From Haemonchus contortus (lineage: Eukaryota; Nematoda; Chromadorea; Rhabditida; Trichostrongylidae): a stretch of DNA of 64,000 nt. Shown one piece after another: positions 1 to 12,500 of this stretch. The notes below the pieces were generated by a model. That model saw only the letters and a program-made list of their open reading frames with translations. It searched no databases and was not told the DNA's origin. The stretch's first letter is position 1. Each line of letters starts with the position of its first letter. The stretch is from assembly GCA_000469685.2 (NCBI GenBank), contig LS997564.1, positions 26,160,459 to 26,224,458 of the forward strand, written 5' to 3'. Both the position numbers and the translations under genes were made by a program.

Positions 1-1560
1 TTCCAAAGTAGAGCCAAAATGAAACGAGAGTAGAGTCGATAGCGTGGATCCCACAACGAATTGCTTGATTCACAAGCCATATAGTTGACAAATGTCCAAA
101 AACTTGACAAATGTCTCGCGACAACTCGCCCGGCGTTTCTTCGGGGTGTAGGTTTAGGCGACAGTCCACAAAGAATGCCGGGACGCAACTGTTTCCCACA
201 CGAAGCGAGTAGAAGAAATGCTTAGATAAGAAGGCCTAGAGGAGTAAAGTTAGGGAAACAGTGAGTCAAAATGAAGAAAACCCATCAATAACATTAATCC
301 ACTAAAGTTCCGATCAGAAATCAGTAGCCGTATATGATTCGTATGTGAATGCGACAATTAGAGGTGCGCCGGATACGGTAGCGCACGAGCGGCGCAAGTG
401 GTGTGAATACACTCTGCACGCGGACAATGTCGTCCGGTTTGCTTACCTCCGAGTTAACTTGTGTCGGAAGGTTCTGTACTGCTGGGCTCTTGAAATTGAT
501 CCTCTGAGAACTTCCTGCAGGCGCCATGTTCCAATTTGTGCGAAAACATCAACTTTGAGGGTATTTTCAAAACCAAGAATCGTCCTGGACTAGTTTTAAT
601 AATGTAGTTGAAATTGTAAACTGCATTTTCAACAGGACTTTAGTCACACCTGCTTCACTGGAAGTTTAATAGTTTCACATGTTTGCAGGTGACATGGAAG
701 CTATTCCGCCAGAATGCCGAAGGCACTGCTTTGGAAGTGTCTCACCACGTTGTATGAGCGAATGCTGATAATCTATGGCATAAAAATCCTTAGGAAGGCG
801 AGAGCAAGCGAGATCTCGGTATTGTAAGGGATACGGAGCACGGTGTCTGCGTGGAACAAGTACTGGCTCGGGTCCCACACAAGGCCCGAGTTTTGGCCCT
901 AACTCGCCAATCTTGTGAAGGCTTTAGAGTTCGATTGTATAGCTTATTCGAGTAAATTGTAATTATTGGTGTCCTTTCTTTTTGCTAGGTGTTTACTATG
1001 CAGAGTATTTGCATGAACAGTGTTTCGTTTTTCGGTTTTCAAGAGCAATATACCACTTTTAGAATATAGTAAATTAAGTGGAAGAATATGGGTATGAATT
1101 CTTGGTTTTTTCGGTCTTAAATTTGGCACTGAAGGACTGAAGCTTCGTTTATTAGTTCTTCAGTAATGAATCTTTTCAAATGAAGTTATACTTCTCTATG
1201 TCCAACACTTGATAGTGAAATTAGGTTTTTCATAACTTTTTTACTTTGTTCTCTGTCTTTGTCATATTATGATCGCATATCTATAATCTTTTGATGTTTT
1301 TTCTACATATCCTTTCCAGTCCGTGCAGCGTCGGTGCGCAACTGTTTTCATTTTTGTGAAGTTTTCTACATTGGAATGGATATTGTGCGCATTGGCTCCT
1401 ATAAATTCTCATTGATTGTACTTATGAACAGTGTTTATTGCTGTGCGGAAGTAATAAATTGATGTGAAGGATTTTGGTTCACCTTAATATGTTCACTTTT
1501 TGTGGTTCTTACTACTTTTTATAATACTACGACCCTGTTTTACGATATAATGATAGCTGG
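1..1560. other. Upstream flank, no supported gene
   Basis: Short open frames exist around 321-593, but none shows a recognisable domain, signal peptide or splice-linked partner. The stretch is the 5' flank of the methionyl-tRNA synthetase gene and presumably holds its promoter. I see no clear TATA box. A weak leader acceptor (ATAATGATAG) ends four bases before the start codon at 1561. Confidence 0.5.
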
Positions 1561-4500
1561 ATGAGGACGTTGCGGTCGTTGATTCTACTACCCGTAAGGA
1601 GGCACTCCTATATAACAACTCCGATTTTTTATGCTAATGCTGGTAAGCCTAGTTTCTTTGTAGAGCTTTGTTGTGCTGGAGTAGGTTCTATTCACTGAAC
1701 CGTCCTTTTTAGCACCCCATCTCGGTCATCTATATACCGCTGTTTTGTCTGACGCAGCTCATCGTTGGTTGAAGTTGAAAAATTCTGATGATGTCCATGT
1801 CTTCGCCTCTGGCACGGATGAACATGGAATTAAGGTAAGGCTTATTATCGCTCAGTTCATCGCATTTTTACTTGTCATTATGTCGGTGTGCTCAAAAGAG
1901 TTGCAAATGACTTGCTCGAGTGTTCGTCATTGCAGATTTATCGTGCTGCCCAAAAAACAAATACAGATCCTCTGAAATTTTGCGATGCGAGTTCCGAAAG
2001 CTTCCGCAATCTTTTTGGTGAATTCGGTATTCACACTACAGATTTCATTCGGACTACAGAAGATCGCCACAAGCGGTGTGTAGAATATGCATGGGTGAGT
2101 TCCTCGCCGTTATAGTGCGTGAATTATTTTCACTCCCTTCTGAATTCAGAAGAAACTCTGTGATGGGAATTTCATCTATCAAGATACCTATTCGAATTGG
2201 TATAGTGCTGTGGACGAGTGTTTTTTTCCTAATGATGAAGTCGAAGATTCTCCATCAGGAAAGGTTTGACTTTTTTTTGTAAAAAAGGGTCTGCGAGAGA
2301 CTTAACGTAGAGCTATCGGAAAGCTATCCTCTTCTAACAGGCTTCAGACCAGGTTTACCTGCAACAGAGGTAATGACCTAACTATCACCCCTAACCATTA
2401 GTTGAGATTCGAGCAACCATAATAAGTTGAAAGCAACCCAGCTCTTTCACACAAGGCAATGGACTTCCTTTCTTCTGAATCCATTACTCGTTTCACAAGG
2501 CTTTCGAATATTAAGTAATTGTGAATGTTATCTTGAAGCTTTCCATGAAAGTAAGAACTACTAATGATGCCTAACACCCTGGTCTAAATCCGATTCCTAA
2601 ACTTGTCGCGCAACACTTAATTCCTAGCATTCATGACGTGGCACCTTTCATCATTTATCTGTTCAGGTGGTGAAAGGTACAAGCCATTCCGTTGAGTGGG
2701 TCGAGGAACGCAACTATATGTTTCGGTTATCCCAGTTCAGAGACGAAGTGAGGCGGTGGTTGCTAAGTTCAGGTCAGTTATCCGACAACTGTTGATTGTG
2801 CGCTGAATCTTAGGAATATAGTCAACAGAAATTGATATGATGCGAAACACGATTAGGAAAAGGTAATAGTTAGAGGCTAATACCTATTGCTTGTGTCTGT
2901 AGGGTTGACTCATTGCTAAGTGGAAGGAGTGTGTAGCTCTCAAAACTGTTCCATAAGTAGTACTAGAGAACTTTTCAATTTTTCTAATGTTCAAGTGTCC
3001 TGGAATCTTTAGATGTGATTCATCCAAAGCATTATCTACCAAATGCTCTGCAATATCTGGAATACGAAGGCGATCTCTCAATATCTCGTGACCGGTCTAG
3101 GCTTCCTTGGGGTATTCAAGTTCCTGACGACCATATGCAGACAGTGAGTGCAGATTGTGTTCAAGCTCAAGAAGTTCTTTGTAGTTAAGCAGTAGCAAAA
3201 GCAACTCGAAATCTGAATTTGATTGAAATCGTTAGATATACGTTTGGATGGATGCCCTGATGAACTATCTATCTGTCGTTGGCTATCCCGAAAAGATGAA
3301 AGTGTGGCCTCCTTCCTGGCAAGTTCTTGGGAAAGACATATTGAAGTGAGTTTAATTGCAGCCAATGTCGCAAACGTGTTACTCCTTTGCCATTGAAAGA
3401 ATTTGCTGTTTGAGGTTCCATGCATTCTTCTGGCCAGCGTTTCTTATGGCAATGGATCTTCCGTTACCAGAGAAATTATTCGTGCACGGGCACTGGCTAG
3501 TTGACAATGTGAAGGTTAGTCTGCCTCTTATTTATATGGAACCTATACCGGTGTGTAACTACGTAGATTTTTCGAATCGCTCGGATACTTCTTTTTAATG
3601 GACGCTCCATTTCAGATGTCAAAAAGCCTCGGAAATGTTGTTGATCCGTTCGAAGCAAAAGAGCTATACACCGCAGATGGCTTGCGTTATTTTTTACTCA
3701 AACAAGGACTTCCTCATGGAGATTCCAGTATGTTCTTTGTTGCCTACTCGAGTGGCTTGCTTCCGCGAAAGGCATTATTTCAGACTTCAACAAGGAAAAG
3801 GCTATCAATGTTGTCAATAGCGATTTGGTAAACAATTTGGGTAACCTCTTGAGTAGAGCTACGGTGAAGAAGCTTAACAATAGTCAAGTGTATCCCAATA
3901 TTGCCGAAGACCAACTAGAACCAAAGATTGAAGAAGCCGCTCTTCATTTCCTGAATGACCTAAAGAATATATCAGGTATTCACTTTTTTCATAGATTCTG
4001 ATCTTACTTCGATTCTTTTTCAATAATGTCAACCTTTTAGAAGTGACCACGGAACTTTACGATGATATGCTATTTTACAAAGGTATTATGGAAGTTATGA
4101 GTGTGTTAAAGGCTGGCAATGGGTTCTTCCAATTGACTGAGCCGTGGAAACTTAGACCAGGTCCCCAGGTCAGTGGTAATTCAGTTTCCAAATATTCATT
4201 TTTCATTACTTCTTCTTTCAGTTGGATTGTGTGCTTTACATCACCTATGAGACCATCCGCGTTTCATCTATCTTGCTTCAACCGATTATTCCAACTTTGG
4301 CGGATATCGCATTGACAAGGTAGCGTTGAAGTAGTTGACAACCCATTCATTGGATCACTTTCGTTGGTCTTTTGCGTAGTGGGGCAATTAGTTGAACAGA
4401 GGAATGCCAGAGATCGAACCCGTCGCATTGATACCGAAAAGACAGATAGTCTCAAGCGAACAAGCATCTTGTTTCCATGTGGTGGCCACGGGTTTATAAT

Positions 4501-5458
4501 CTTTGTGGGCCTCTTTGCTTTTCATCACAACTTTACATAAGGAGTAGAGACTATCGTACTGAATGGCTTCCTCTCTTGATACAATGAAGGCCCATTATTG
4601 GGCTGCTTCTACAAGAAGTATTGTGACGAAATTTCGTCACTCAGAAAACAAGAACGGGTGCAACCTAAGGTGAGGAATATTTGGCATGGTCATGTGGTAG
4701 CCTATAATGTAATCAAAAACATTTCAAGTTTTGGGTCAATTTTGAGTAGCGCTGCATTGCTTTTCATCTAAATTAGCACGAGATTCTAGACGTTCCCTCC
4801 CTCCTCCCCTCCCTCGCTCGCTGTGCTTGTTGTAAGGACGCTAGCTGTTTTTGTGACATCGGAATGGTTGAGCCCATGACTTTGTAAATCAGCCGCATCT
4901 CGGCTGTCTCCTTTATCGAAGATGACTTCCTTAAGGGGTATCGTCTGCCCTTAAGGAAGTCATCTTCGTCATTAACTTCCATTTCAGAAGGAAGAGATTA
5001 GTTCGCATAGAGATATTTGTGATACTTTTATGGGGAGTTTCGGGAAAAGCAAAAGAACAGACTTATCAACGGTTCAAAATAGCGTGTGTGACTACATGCG
5101 ATTCGTAATCAGAGCCCTATCGCCAGCCGCCCAAATATTTTTTTTGTTCGCCGTGAAAGCTGGAATAAAACTCGGTCATCTCGAAAAATTCTTCGCATAA
5201 CTTCTAACAAGTTATCATGCAGCAGATTTCAAAAGCAGATTCCAGCTCAAAAGTTTTGAAACGAGTGCACTGATTACGCTTCAGTGCAAATATTCGAACT
5301 TCTTGATTTCTGCTCATGAAAAACTCAACTTTTTCAGGCTAGGCATTCCCCTAGAAGAGAGGTCGCTCGAGAGAGCTGTATTTTCCAAAACAAATGGAGG
5401 ACACCGTTTAGGCGAAAATCGTGGTCCATTAATATCTCGAATTGGTAAGGAAGATTGA
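1561..5458 (+). CDS. mars-2: Mitochondrial methionyl-tRNA synthetase
   Basis: Class I aminoacyl-tRNA synthetase that charges mitochondrial tRNA-Met with methionine. Thirteen exons join in phase: 1561-1642, 1713-1834, 1936-2094, 2150-2263, 2667-2772, 3013-3143, 3236-3345, 3415-3514, 3616-3727, 3784-3975, 4041-4168, 4222-4319, 5338-5458. They total 1575 nt, or 524 aa plus stop. The start is followed by an Arg-rich, acid-free leader ([15 protein letters not shown]) typical of a mitochondrial presequence, then [19 protein letters not shown], which contains the HIGH-type signature HLGH. The KMSKS loop spans residues about 308-312, across the exon 8/9 junction. No zinc-knuckle cysteines are seen in the connective region and there is no C-terminal tRNA-binding appendix, as expected of the short mitochondrial form. 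The alpha-helical anticodon domain fills exons 10-13. Intron 12 is the longest and holds a 20-bp hairpin. All introns are GT-AG. The assembly is complete, with no frameshift. Family assignment is very secure; the symbol follows C. elegans naming. Confidence 0.95.
4918..4967. repeat. Perfect 20-bp inverted repeat (hairpin) in intron 12 of the MetRS gene
   Basis: The arm at 4918-4937 (GAAGATGACTTCCTTAAGGG) is the exact reverse complement of 4948-4967, with a 10-nt loop. It could be a small fold-back insertion or a local inversion-duplication. Confidence 0.9.
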
Positions 5459-5786
5459 CAGTTCCTGTTAGCTCTTATATTATATTTTGTTTGTTGTTGT
5501 AAGTTTCAAGTAATTGTTTGTCTCTTGTGATTGTACAGTGCTCATTAAACGCTAAATTGGAACAAGTTTCTTAGTTGATTCGTAGTTTGGTACGCTCATA
5601 ATTGCCTTCTAATTCCATGTTGTCCTTTCTTTCTGCATTTGTTTTTTTGTTACGGTCATGTTTAGAACTTTTTGCTCATGATTTTATGATTCTTCTGGTT
5701 TCGCAAGAAGATATGTGAATCTTATTGATAGTCATTCTGATCTTCAAGTCTGTATAAGTGGATTAAGTGAGAAATGATCTCGAAGA

Positions 5787-5792
5787 AATAAA
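5787..5792 (+). promoter_or_regulatory. Possible poly(A) signal AATAAA of the MetRS gene
   Basis: A canonical AATAAA lies about 330 nt after the stop codon at 5456-5458. It is the first exact match I saw downstream. Confidence 0.4.
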
Positions 5793-6459
5793 AACGTATG
5801 CGCCAATCTCTTGAGATAGTGTTAAGAGAATCGAAGATCACTTTCCATCCGGGAAGTATTGAGCTTGGGTGAGTTTAAAAGGAAATATTCGTCATCTTCT
5901 GCAAAGACCATGCATAAATACTCACCGTTGCATTGTTCGCCTCGAAACGAATGTGAACCTACTTACCATATGGGGGAAGAAATGTTTGAAAAGAGCAAGT
6001 GTAGGTTCTAGGCTTTACCCGAATAATTCTGGGTGTGGTGCGATTCAGTCCCAAGTATCGGAGTTCGTATACCCTTGAATTGATGAATCAGAGGGTTTCG
6101 GGGATTCATTTGAGGCGATAAGAGCAGGAGTTAGGCGAGATTAGGGAGTGGGCACAGTAACGGTCATATGAAGGGTGCTCGTCCGATAACGACGACTATA
6201 CTACACCAGTCGTATAGTCCACGCCTGGCGGCTGACGGCTGCTCCTTTTTTCGGGCAAAATTGGCTTGTTGCCTAGGTCTTTTCCGATTTCTGATGCCCT
6301 GGTACAGTAGAACAGGAGGTATAGATTTCCGGCCGAACACGCCTACACACGTGACGCATTTTGTGAGCACCTGGCCCGCCATGAGGGGAACTCTGCTCAA
6401 CTCATAAGTGCCTAAGCACAGTGGTTCGATCTCCTGTTTTTTTTAACTTGACCCACACA
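5793..6459. other. Intergenic, no supported gene
   Basis: Two overlapping open frames on opposite strands around 6164-6407 show no recognisable family. The stretch ends just before a degenerate repeat block. Confidence 0.4.
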
Positions 6460-6930
6460 AATCCATGAGATTACGCTCATTAGACGCACCCTCCTCTCAA
6501 TGGGCGGAGTCTAATCCTGCCGACTCTCACTCCTGTTCTACTACCAAGTTTGAGCGCTCTAGGCTCACGGTAACATGGGTTATGAACTTCCGCTCAAACA
6601 TCTACATCGCACAAGCCCGCCCCTTGTGGGTAGAGCCTAATCACCACCGATCACAGGTGTTCCCATCCTGTAACCTGTACTCCTATCAGATTTAACCGCT
6701 TTAGGTCCGGAATGATACTTTTCGCTATGCCTCGCACCTTGTGGACGCAGACTAATCCCGCCAACAACCTTAAGTGATCCCATCCTGTCTTCTGTGCTCC
6801 TGCCACGTTTGAACTACCTAGATCCACGATGATAGGAATTATGTGTTTTCGCTCAATCTCATTTCGAGCAAGCCTCGCCCCTGTGGGCGTGTTCCGGTGC
6901 TGCCATCCGGTGTGCGTGTAGTTTAGTGGT
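6460..6930. repeat. Degenerate tandem repeat block, unit roughly 110-160 bp
   Basis: Similar words recur in order: 'tttgarc...ctaggctcac / ctagatccac', 'atg(a)acttccgctcaa / tgttttcgctcaat', then 'caagcc(t)cgcccctgtggg'. Three to four diverged units cover the block. The open frames crossing it on both strands are by-products of the repeat rather than genes. Confidence 0.6.
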
Positions 6931-9892
6931 GTTTGTGGGTGATTAGATTTATAAGTATTGTACAACAGCAATTAGTCGCACGAAAGAAAACCGTAATGAA
7001 TGTAAATGTAAGAGGGTTTAAATAGGAAGTATAAATGTCCAAGTTTCAAACCAAAGTCTTGCCCTTGAAGTCGTTTGCGGTACAGTGGGGACCGCGCTTT
7101 TTGGTGGCCCCGCCCTTTTGACCACCGTATCATAGTTGGCGTCCGTTTTAGACAATCAGAGAGCCACAGGAGAGGGAGACCGTCAACTCAGACGACGATA
7201 CCCTGTGTCACCACACTGCCGCCTGAATCTTTGCCTGTATGTATAACTACGATAACGAGACTGCCTGCTAAACTGCTCTTTTGTTGGCTCCGACCACCAA
7301 AACGGGGGTGGTCTACGTGAACAGGGGCTCGTTCGCGTAGACTACCTCCGTCTTGGTGGTTACAGCCAAAAAACAATAGATGTGAGACATGCAACACTAG
7401 ACATTCAAGTTTCCGAATCTGTTAGACACATAAGTAGTGTAAGTCGCAAAAGACGCCGTTGACACTTCCCGCGGAATGCCTTAATTTCCAAATTCTGTAT
7501 GATGAAGTCCTTGGCGTTGATCAATCACGCTTAGTATACGAACCAATATTCAACTGTCAATCAGAGTGAGATGAGAGGTGTTTCAAAACGCATATGTGAC
7601 CTATAGACTGTCTAACGGTGACCAGCCGATGTTCTAGTCAGTCCTTTCATACTTCCTGCCGAGTCCGGTACCAACTGATCGACCTCCAACGGATGTAATG
7701 CCTGGTTTGCCTAGGCGGGTACCGGCCTGAAATGAGGTGACCAGAACATGCGTGCGAAAGTGTGCCACTTAGCCACTTTGTACCAAGTCATCGCCATCAG
7801 GAACAAAAGATTGCACCGAACCCTACCTGATTTTATGCTCTGCTTGCCAGTTTTCCTTTGACAGTTGAGGCACACAGAAGGGTGTCAGTATATCAAGGAA
7901 TCAACACAGTGTTGTGTGGTAGTGGTTTTACTAATCAGGGAAGGATCACGAGTCGAAGTGGCTGTTTGGAATGAGACCTATACTGTTAGACGTGTTTTCG
8001 GACGCGGTTCTTGAATCTGCTTTCCGTACTTGCCGAGCGATTTTTTGAACGGAGTGAAATCGGATGAGGTCTACTATAAGCGAGCTCAATCTACATGGAT
8101 GTTCCGTATTTCTTATCGGTGGCTCGGATCAGTGGTAAGGATGGAGCTTCATGTTCGGGTTTTGAGGGGAGCGAGAATTTCACATTACATTGAATTTTCC
8201 TTGTAGCCTAGAAGTTCCCGTTGTTATAGTGATTCCACTTCGTCTTGGGATCCTTCCCTGATAAGCCTTAGAAGGGAGCCAGCACCAGAGTGGGCGCCTT
8301 CTCAGTTTTCGCCCGAGTTGATCATCTCACCCATCTTTGCGCTCTAAATGCCCTGTTGACCCTTTCTCTGACAGTCTAAATCTGCTTGCAGAAGGGAGCA
8401 ACATGATCTCAGTCGACATGCAAGTAATCTACCTTCGACGCGCAGTGTGACGCAATCTCTTGTGCTGTTAATTACCTATCTCATTGTCAGTGCAGTGGTT
8501 TCGCATTTTGCGGTTGGAGTCATCATGGCAAGTGATATACCAAAAGAAGTAGCTGCGCTTGCTGTTGGTGACTATTTGGCACAACACCGTCTTGATATTG
8601 AAGTGATTGATGTTGCACTGTCGGCTAGGCTACAGAGAGTCCAATTCTCATCATCTGCCAAAAAGGGTCTCTCACATATTGAAATCATGAATTTTTAAAA
8701 GGAATAAAAGTGTTCCCTGCAGAATGAGAAATTGTCTCGTCAATATTGGGAGTTTGGATTAGAAAGTACTCGACAGGATCACTCGATGAAATTGAAATCA
8801 AAGCCGCTCAGCTCTCGGATGCCACACATTGGCTTCTTGCGGACTATCAGTCGATCTCGACACCAATAGACTTGATCAAAATGTTCTGAGTCGTGTGTAT
8901 GATTGTTTTCACTCAGAATAGATTGAGCTGACAAAGGAAGGAATGTTTCCTCAGCAGTCACCTGAGAAGGACACAGATGCGTTAAGGAGTATTTAGTAGT
9001 GCGTAACTCAGAGTACCATGTATTATTACATCATACTTTCGTCTGTCATAATATCCTCATACATTTATACATTCACATCGTCAACCCCAATCAATTTCGA
9101 ATGCATTCGAACCATAGTCCGTCCGAACCCACGTGACTTCCACTGCATCCGCGCTTTGGCGGGAAATCGCCATAAGCAGGCCGTACTCGTTCAAAAGGAT
9201 CAATGCGGATTTTCTGCTACCGAGAGCGGACCAAGGTACACCGTTCTACTCTTCTTTCGTACGGTTACTCATCTACTAATAAATCCCTCTACTTACGCCT
9301 GAATATTGGACAGCTCCGTGATTTCGTGACTTTGTCCACTTCCATTGGGCACCGAGGACTACCTCGTCGATCCCCAATTAAGGAGAACAGGAATGCTTCC
9401 CAGTGCCAAAGATGATCATGAAGAAGCTGAATCCCTTGTAGAGTTTTTGACTCCCAAGTAGGAAGAAACCACACATCTGGTTCAATGACTGAATTGATCA
9501 AGGTGGGAAACGCACCGGATTTTATGAATGCACACAGCTTTGATATCCATATAGCACCTCCATTCATTTTCATGGCTGAAAGCATTGTGGGATATGGAGC
9601 CAAATGATCATCTGTTCATGAGGAATTGGCTAACGTGTTTCAAAGCACCTCTGAAAGGGTTGGCAAGGCTGAGCAGAATTTGGTTGACCACGACATCATG
9701 ATGTAAAATCAATTGGACACCATAAAGCGTTGCATCGAGTCTTCTCTCTTGCTATCGACATGAAGCCTCAGCCGATTACCACTTATCCAACAGAACCCAA
9801 CGGTCGTGTGTAAGATGCAATGACAAAGCTCGTGTTTATGCCTATCGTGTGGTAAATACGGATCAAGTAATCCATGAGACACTTAAAGGCAC
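6931..9892. other. Intergenic, decayed unassigned sequence
   Basis: No gene is supported. An open frame at 8447-8698 (83 aa) begins with a hydrophobic segment but has no recognised domain and no spliced partner. Fragmentary plus-strand reading frames continue to about 9700 with many stops, so this may be an old retroelement I cannot name. An imperfect hairpin lies at 7281-7376. Confidence 0.4.
7281..7376. repeat. Imperfect hairpin, arms about 42-46 bp, 8-nt loop
   Basis: The left arm 7281-7322 pairs with 7331-7376, with a few mismatches and small bulges around the loop 'aggggctc'. The paired strands share 'accaccaa(a/g)acgg' and 'gtctacg(t/c)gaac'. Confidence 0.7.
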
Positions 9893-9896
9893 AGTA

Positions 9897-10140
9897 CACG
9901 ATAATTTTGGAGTATCCAGGTTTTGATGGGAAATGATAGCTACGGCCAACAGTAGTACAATGGCAAAGCAGAAAACACGAAAAAGGATGATTAAAAAGAA
10001 ATACAAAGCAAAAAAAAGAGAAAAGGGGGTTGGACGAGTTACGCGGTGAAAAACGGCGGCTAAGGGGAGTTTTCGGGCGAGTCGGTTCGAATAACATGCG
10101 ATTTGAAAGGGTTACCATTAATATAACATTCATTATGCAT
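9897..10140 (+). mobile_element. Solo left end of the AGGCAC-TIR element family (copy 3)
   Basis: TTAA at 9893-9896 is followed by AGGCACAGTACACGATAATT, matching the left ends of the elements at 35323 and 39013. Inside, a 'gggggttggacgag' stretch parallels 'gggggctcgacgag' of copy 1. I found no matching right end downstream, so the copy is truncated. The end coordinate is approximate. Confidence 0.65.
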
Positions 10141-12490
10141 TGACATTCATGGAGTTTTTGAAATAAAAAGATATTTACATGCAATATTCTACACAAAATA
10201 TCTTATAATCTTCAATATGTATGAGAAAAGTCCAAGAATGCTATCGTGAACATTTCATAACAGAAAAAACAAACAATACGCGAATAAAAAAATGTAATCT
10301 TAATTATCACAAGTTTACCGAAACTTAATGCAAAAAACTTCTATTCCAATTCAAATACATGAAATACTTACCTCATCCATTCGATGACGGCAGAGAATAA
10401 TTAATTAGAATAGAATGTCCTGTATTCGTCTCCTGTATTCGTCTTGGTACGGGAGCCACTATCCTTACCTGTCCGATACATCGTGTCCTTGATCAGCGAA
10501 ATGAATTCCCACAGAAATATAAAAAAATATAAATAAACAATGAATAATAAAATAAACAAATAATGGAATATAAGTGTGACTGCATTTGTGTACACCTTCT
10601 GTGGAGAAATTAAAGGAAACATTCGATTGGGATCAAAATCGAAATAAATTAAAACAATGACTGCGGTAGTGCTACGGATAAAACATAGACATTATAACTA
10701 GGCACATTCCTGGCTTCATCTAGGACCGACCCGAAACGACCATGTGCTGCAGAATGTTGCAGCTTTGTGAGATCCAAGACTACAACACCCTGGAGCCTTC
10801 GACTCTCAGAGCACTTGAGACATCCATGTTTCAATCCGCGTAAAAGGTTCGATTCGCCCTATGCAGTTCTCGAATGCAGTCATCCAGCTATGGTGGAGAC
10901 GAGCGTGGAACAGTGGAAGGGAAGCAGAGAAGTGTGACGCAAAAAGTTGAAGCAGCAGCAAGGACGATGACGGCACATGTCGAATTTGAATGGTGACGAC
11001 GACGAATAACGATTGAAAGTGGCTCGAGAGTTACGCCAATCCACTGCCACGTGGCATGCTCTCGCTAAACACCGAGCTTTTGGCGGGCGGTACTTCCTTG
11101 GCGGGAACACGACGCGCACTCCGTCAAGCGTCCTTTCTGCTGAAAAGCGACACTACTCTTAGACTTCAAAGTGAGCGGAGAAGTCCTGAACTCGCCACAA
11201 AATGTGTACTGTAAAGTTGAAGATTCTAGGCGTGAATGAAATATCATTAAGTGATTCGTTAGTTGTTTGTCTTGGTTTCCAAAATAAACCGAGAGTTTCG
11301 TGGAATGGACGAAAACGAATGGGCCCGTAAGTTAACGACACTGATTTTGTACGACTACGTGAACCAGAGAAGATGAGACAAGGCATCCTTACACTCGGCG
11401 GAACTGGTGAAGTATAACAAATGAAAAATTCAGACAAGCCATGATACGGCATTCGAATGTGAATTGATCCAGTAATAAACTTTAACTTTAAGTGATTTGT
11501 CAAGTTCAAAAACGAAGAATCGAGTGAGGAAGTACACCGCATGTCTGGTAGCCGGCGAAGAACGTTTCAGGACTACAGCTAATCGTAAGGAGGAAGGCTG
11601 TAAACCATCTTGATCAAAATGTGAATCGTTTGAGACAACACGGGGCATAACTGGTCTCTTTACATGAACAGGAAGTGAAAATGATGTCGTAGGCTAACTG
11701 TAGTATTGGCTACAGAAAGCACAGTAGTCAGAGTCAGACAATCTTTTCATCACGCAAAATTCACTGCTGTGTTGGTCGGAAAGGATCTTTGTATAGCTTG
11801 GTGCCATCGGGTGGAGCGTTGCAACTTCACTGCAAATGATCAACTTCGGAAGGCTTGATCAGCTTAAGGAAGTATGAGACGGCACCTTATCCCCGTGCAA
11901 TACCTGTAGTAGAGGCGCAACTTGGCACTACCTTACACTAGCTTTCACGCTTTGATATCACTCCTAACTTTTGATCTCCCTCTCATTATATTTCTATATG
12001 GTGCATATTCGTTGCGAGCAGAGGTTGCTACGACTCTGAAATTTTCTGTTCCGGGTCTACCTTCTATCTCTATATCGGGAACCAGTTAATTCACCAGTTC
12101 TTAGAGCAATGATCAGGGCACCCTGGAGGTATTCCATTACGCACATGAATCGGCGATAAGCGATGCCGTAAATTCCGTCTCTTGGGTGTGCCGGAACGGT
12201 CTCTGGCCTACAGTTCCTCATGAAATAAATCGGCAGCTCACACGCTTCTTTTCTTTACAGCGTCTTGTGCTCCGCATACAAGTTACCGTTACCACTGGTA
12301 ATTCGTTCTACCACCACTCATTCGTCGATTTCGTTCTTATCTCGCATAGAGCTGTTTACAGTGTTCCTCAAAGACTGTTGCTTCGATAATTATAGGAGGG
12401 GCTGAGCTAGTATATGTGAAGTAGCTCTTCATATATTTCTTTCGGCCACCTCCACCATGGCTTCTTCTTGACTACGACGACACTTCTCTT
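10141..12490. other. Intergenic, no supported gene; 5' flank of the ML-domain gene
   Basis: The stretch is AT-rich to about 10630. Around 10880-11130 it is locally richer in G and C. No open frame shows a recognisable domain or fits a splice chain. It presumably contains the promoter of the gene starting at 12501. Confidence 0.4.
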
Positions 12491-12494
12491 TCAG
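12485..12494 (+). promoter_or_regulatory. Probable spliced-leader trans-splice acceptor before the ML-domain gene
   Basis: The tract TCTCTTTCAG ends six bases before the start codon at 12501. No upstream exon in phase is evident. In nematodes such an acceptor a few bases before the first ATG usually receives a spliced leader. Confidence 0.6.
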
Positions 12495-12500
12495 AGCGGA

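Noticed and set aside
8447..8698. 83-codon open frame with hydrophobic N-terminus
   Set aside because: No recognisable domain, no signal of splicing to other exons, and surrounding frames are full of stops.
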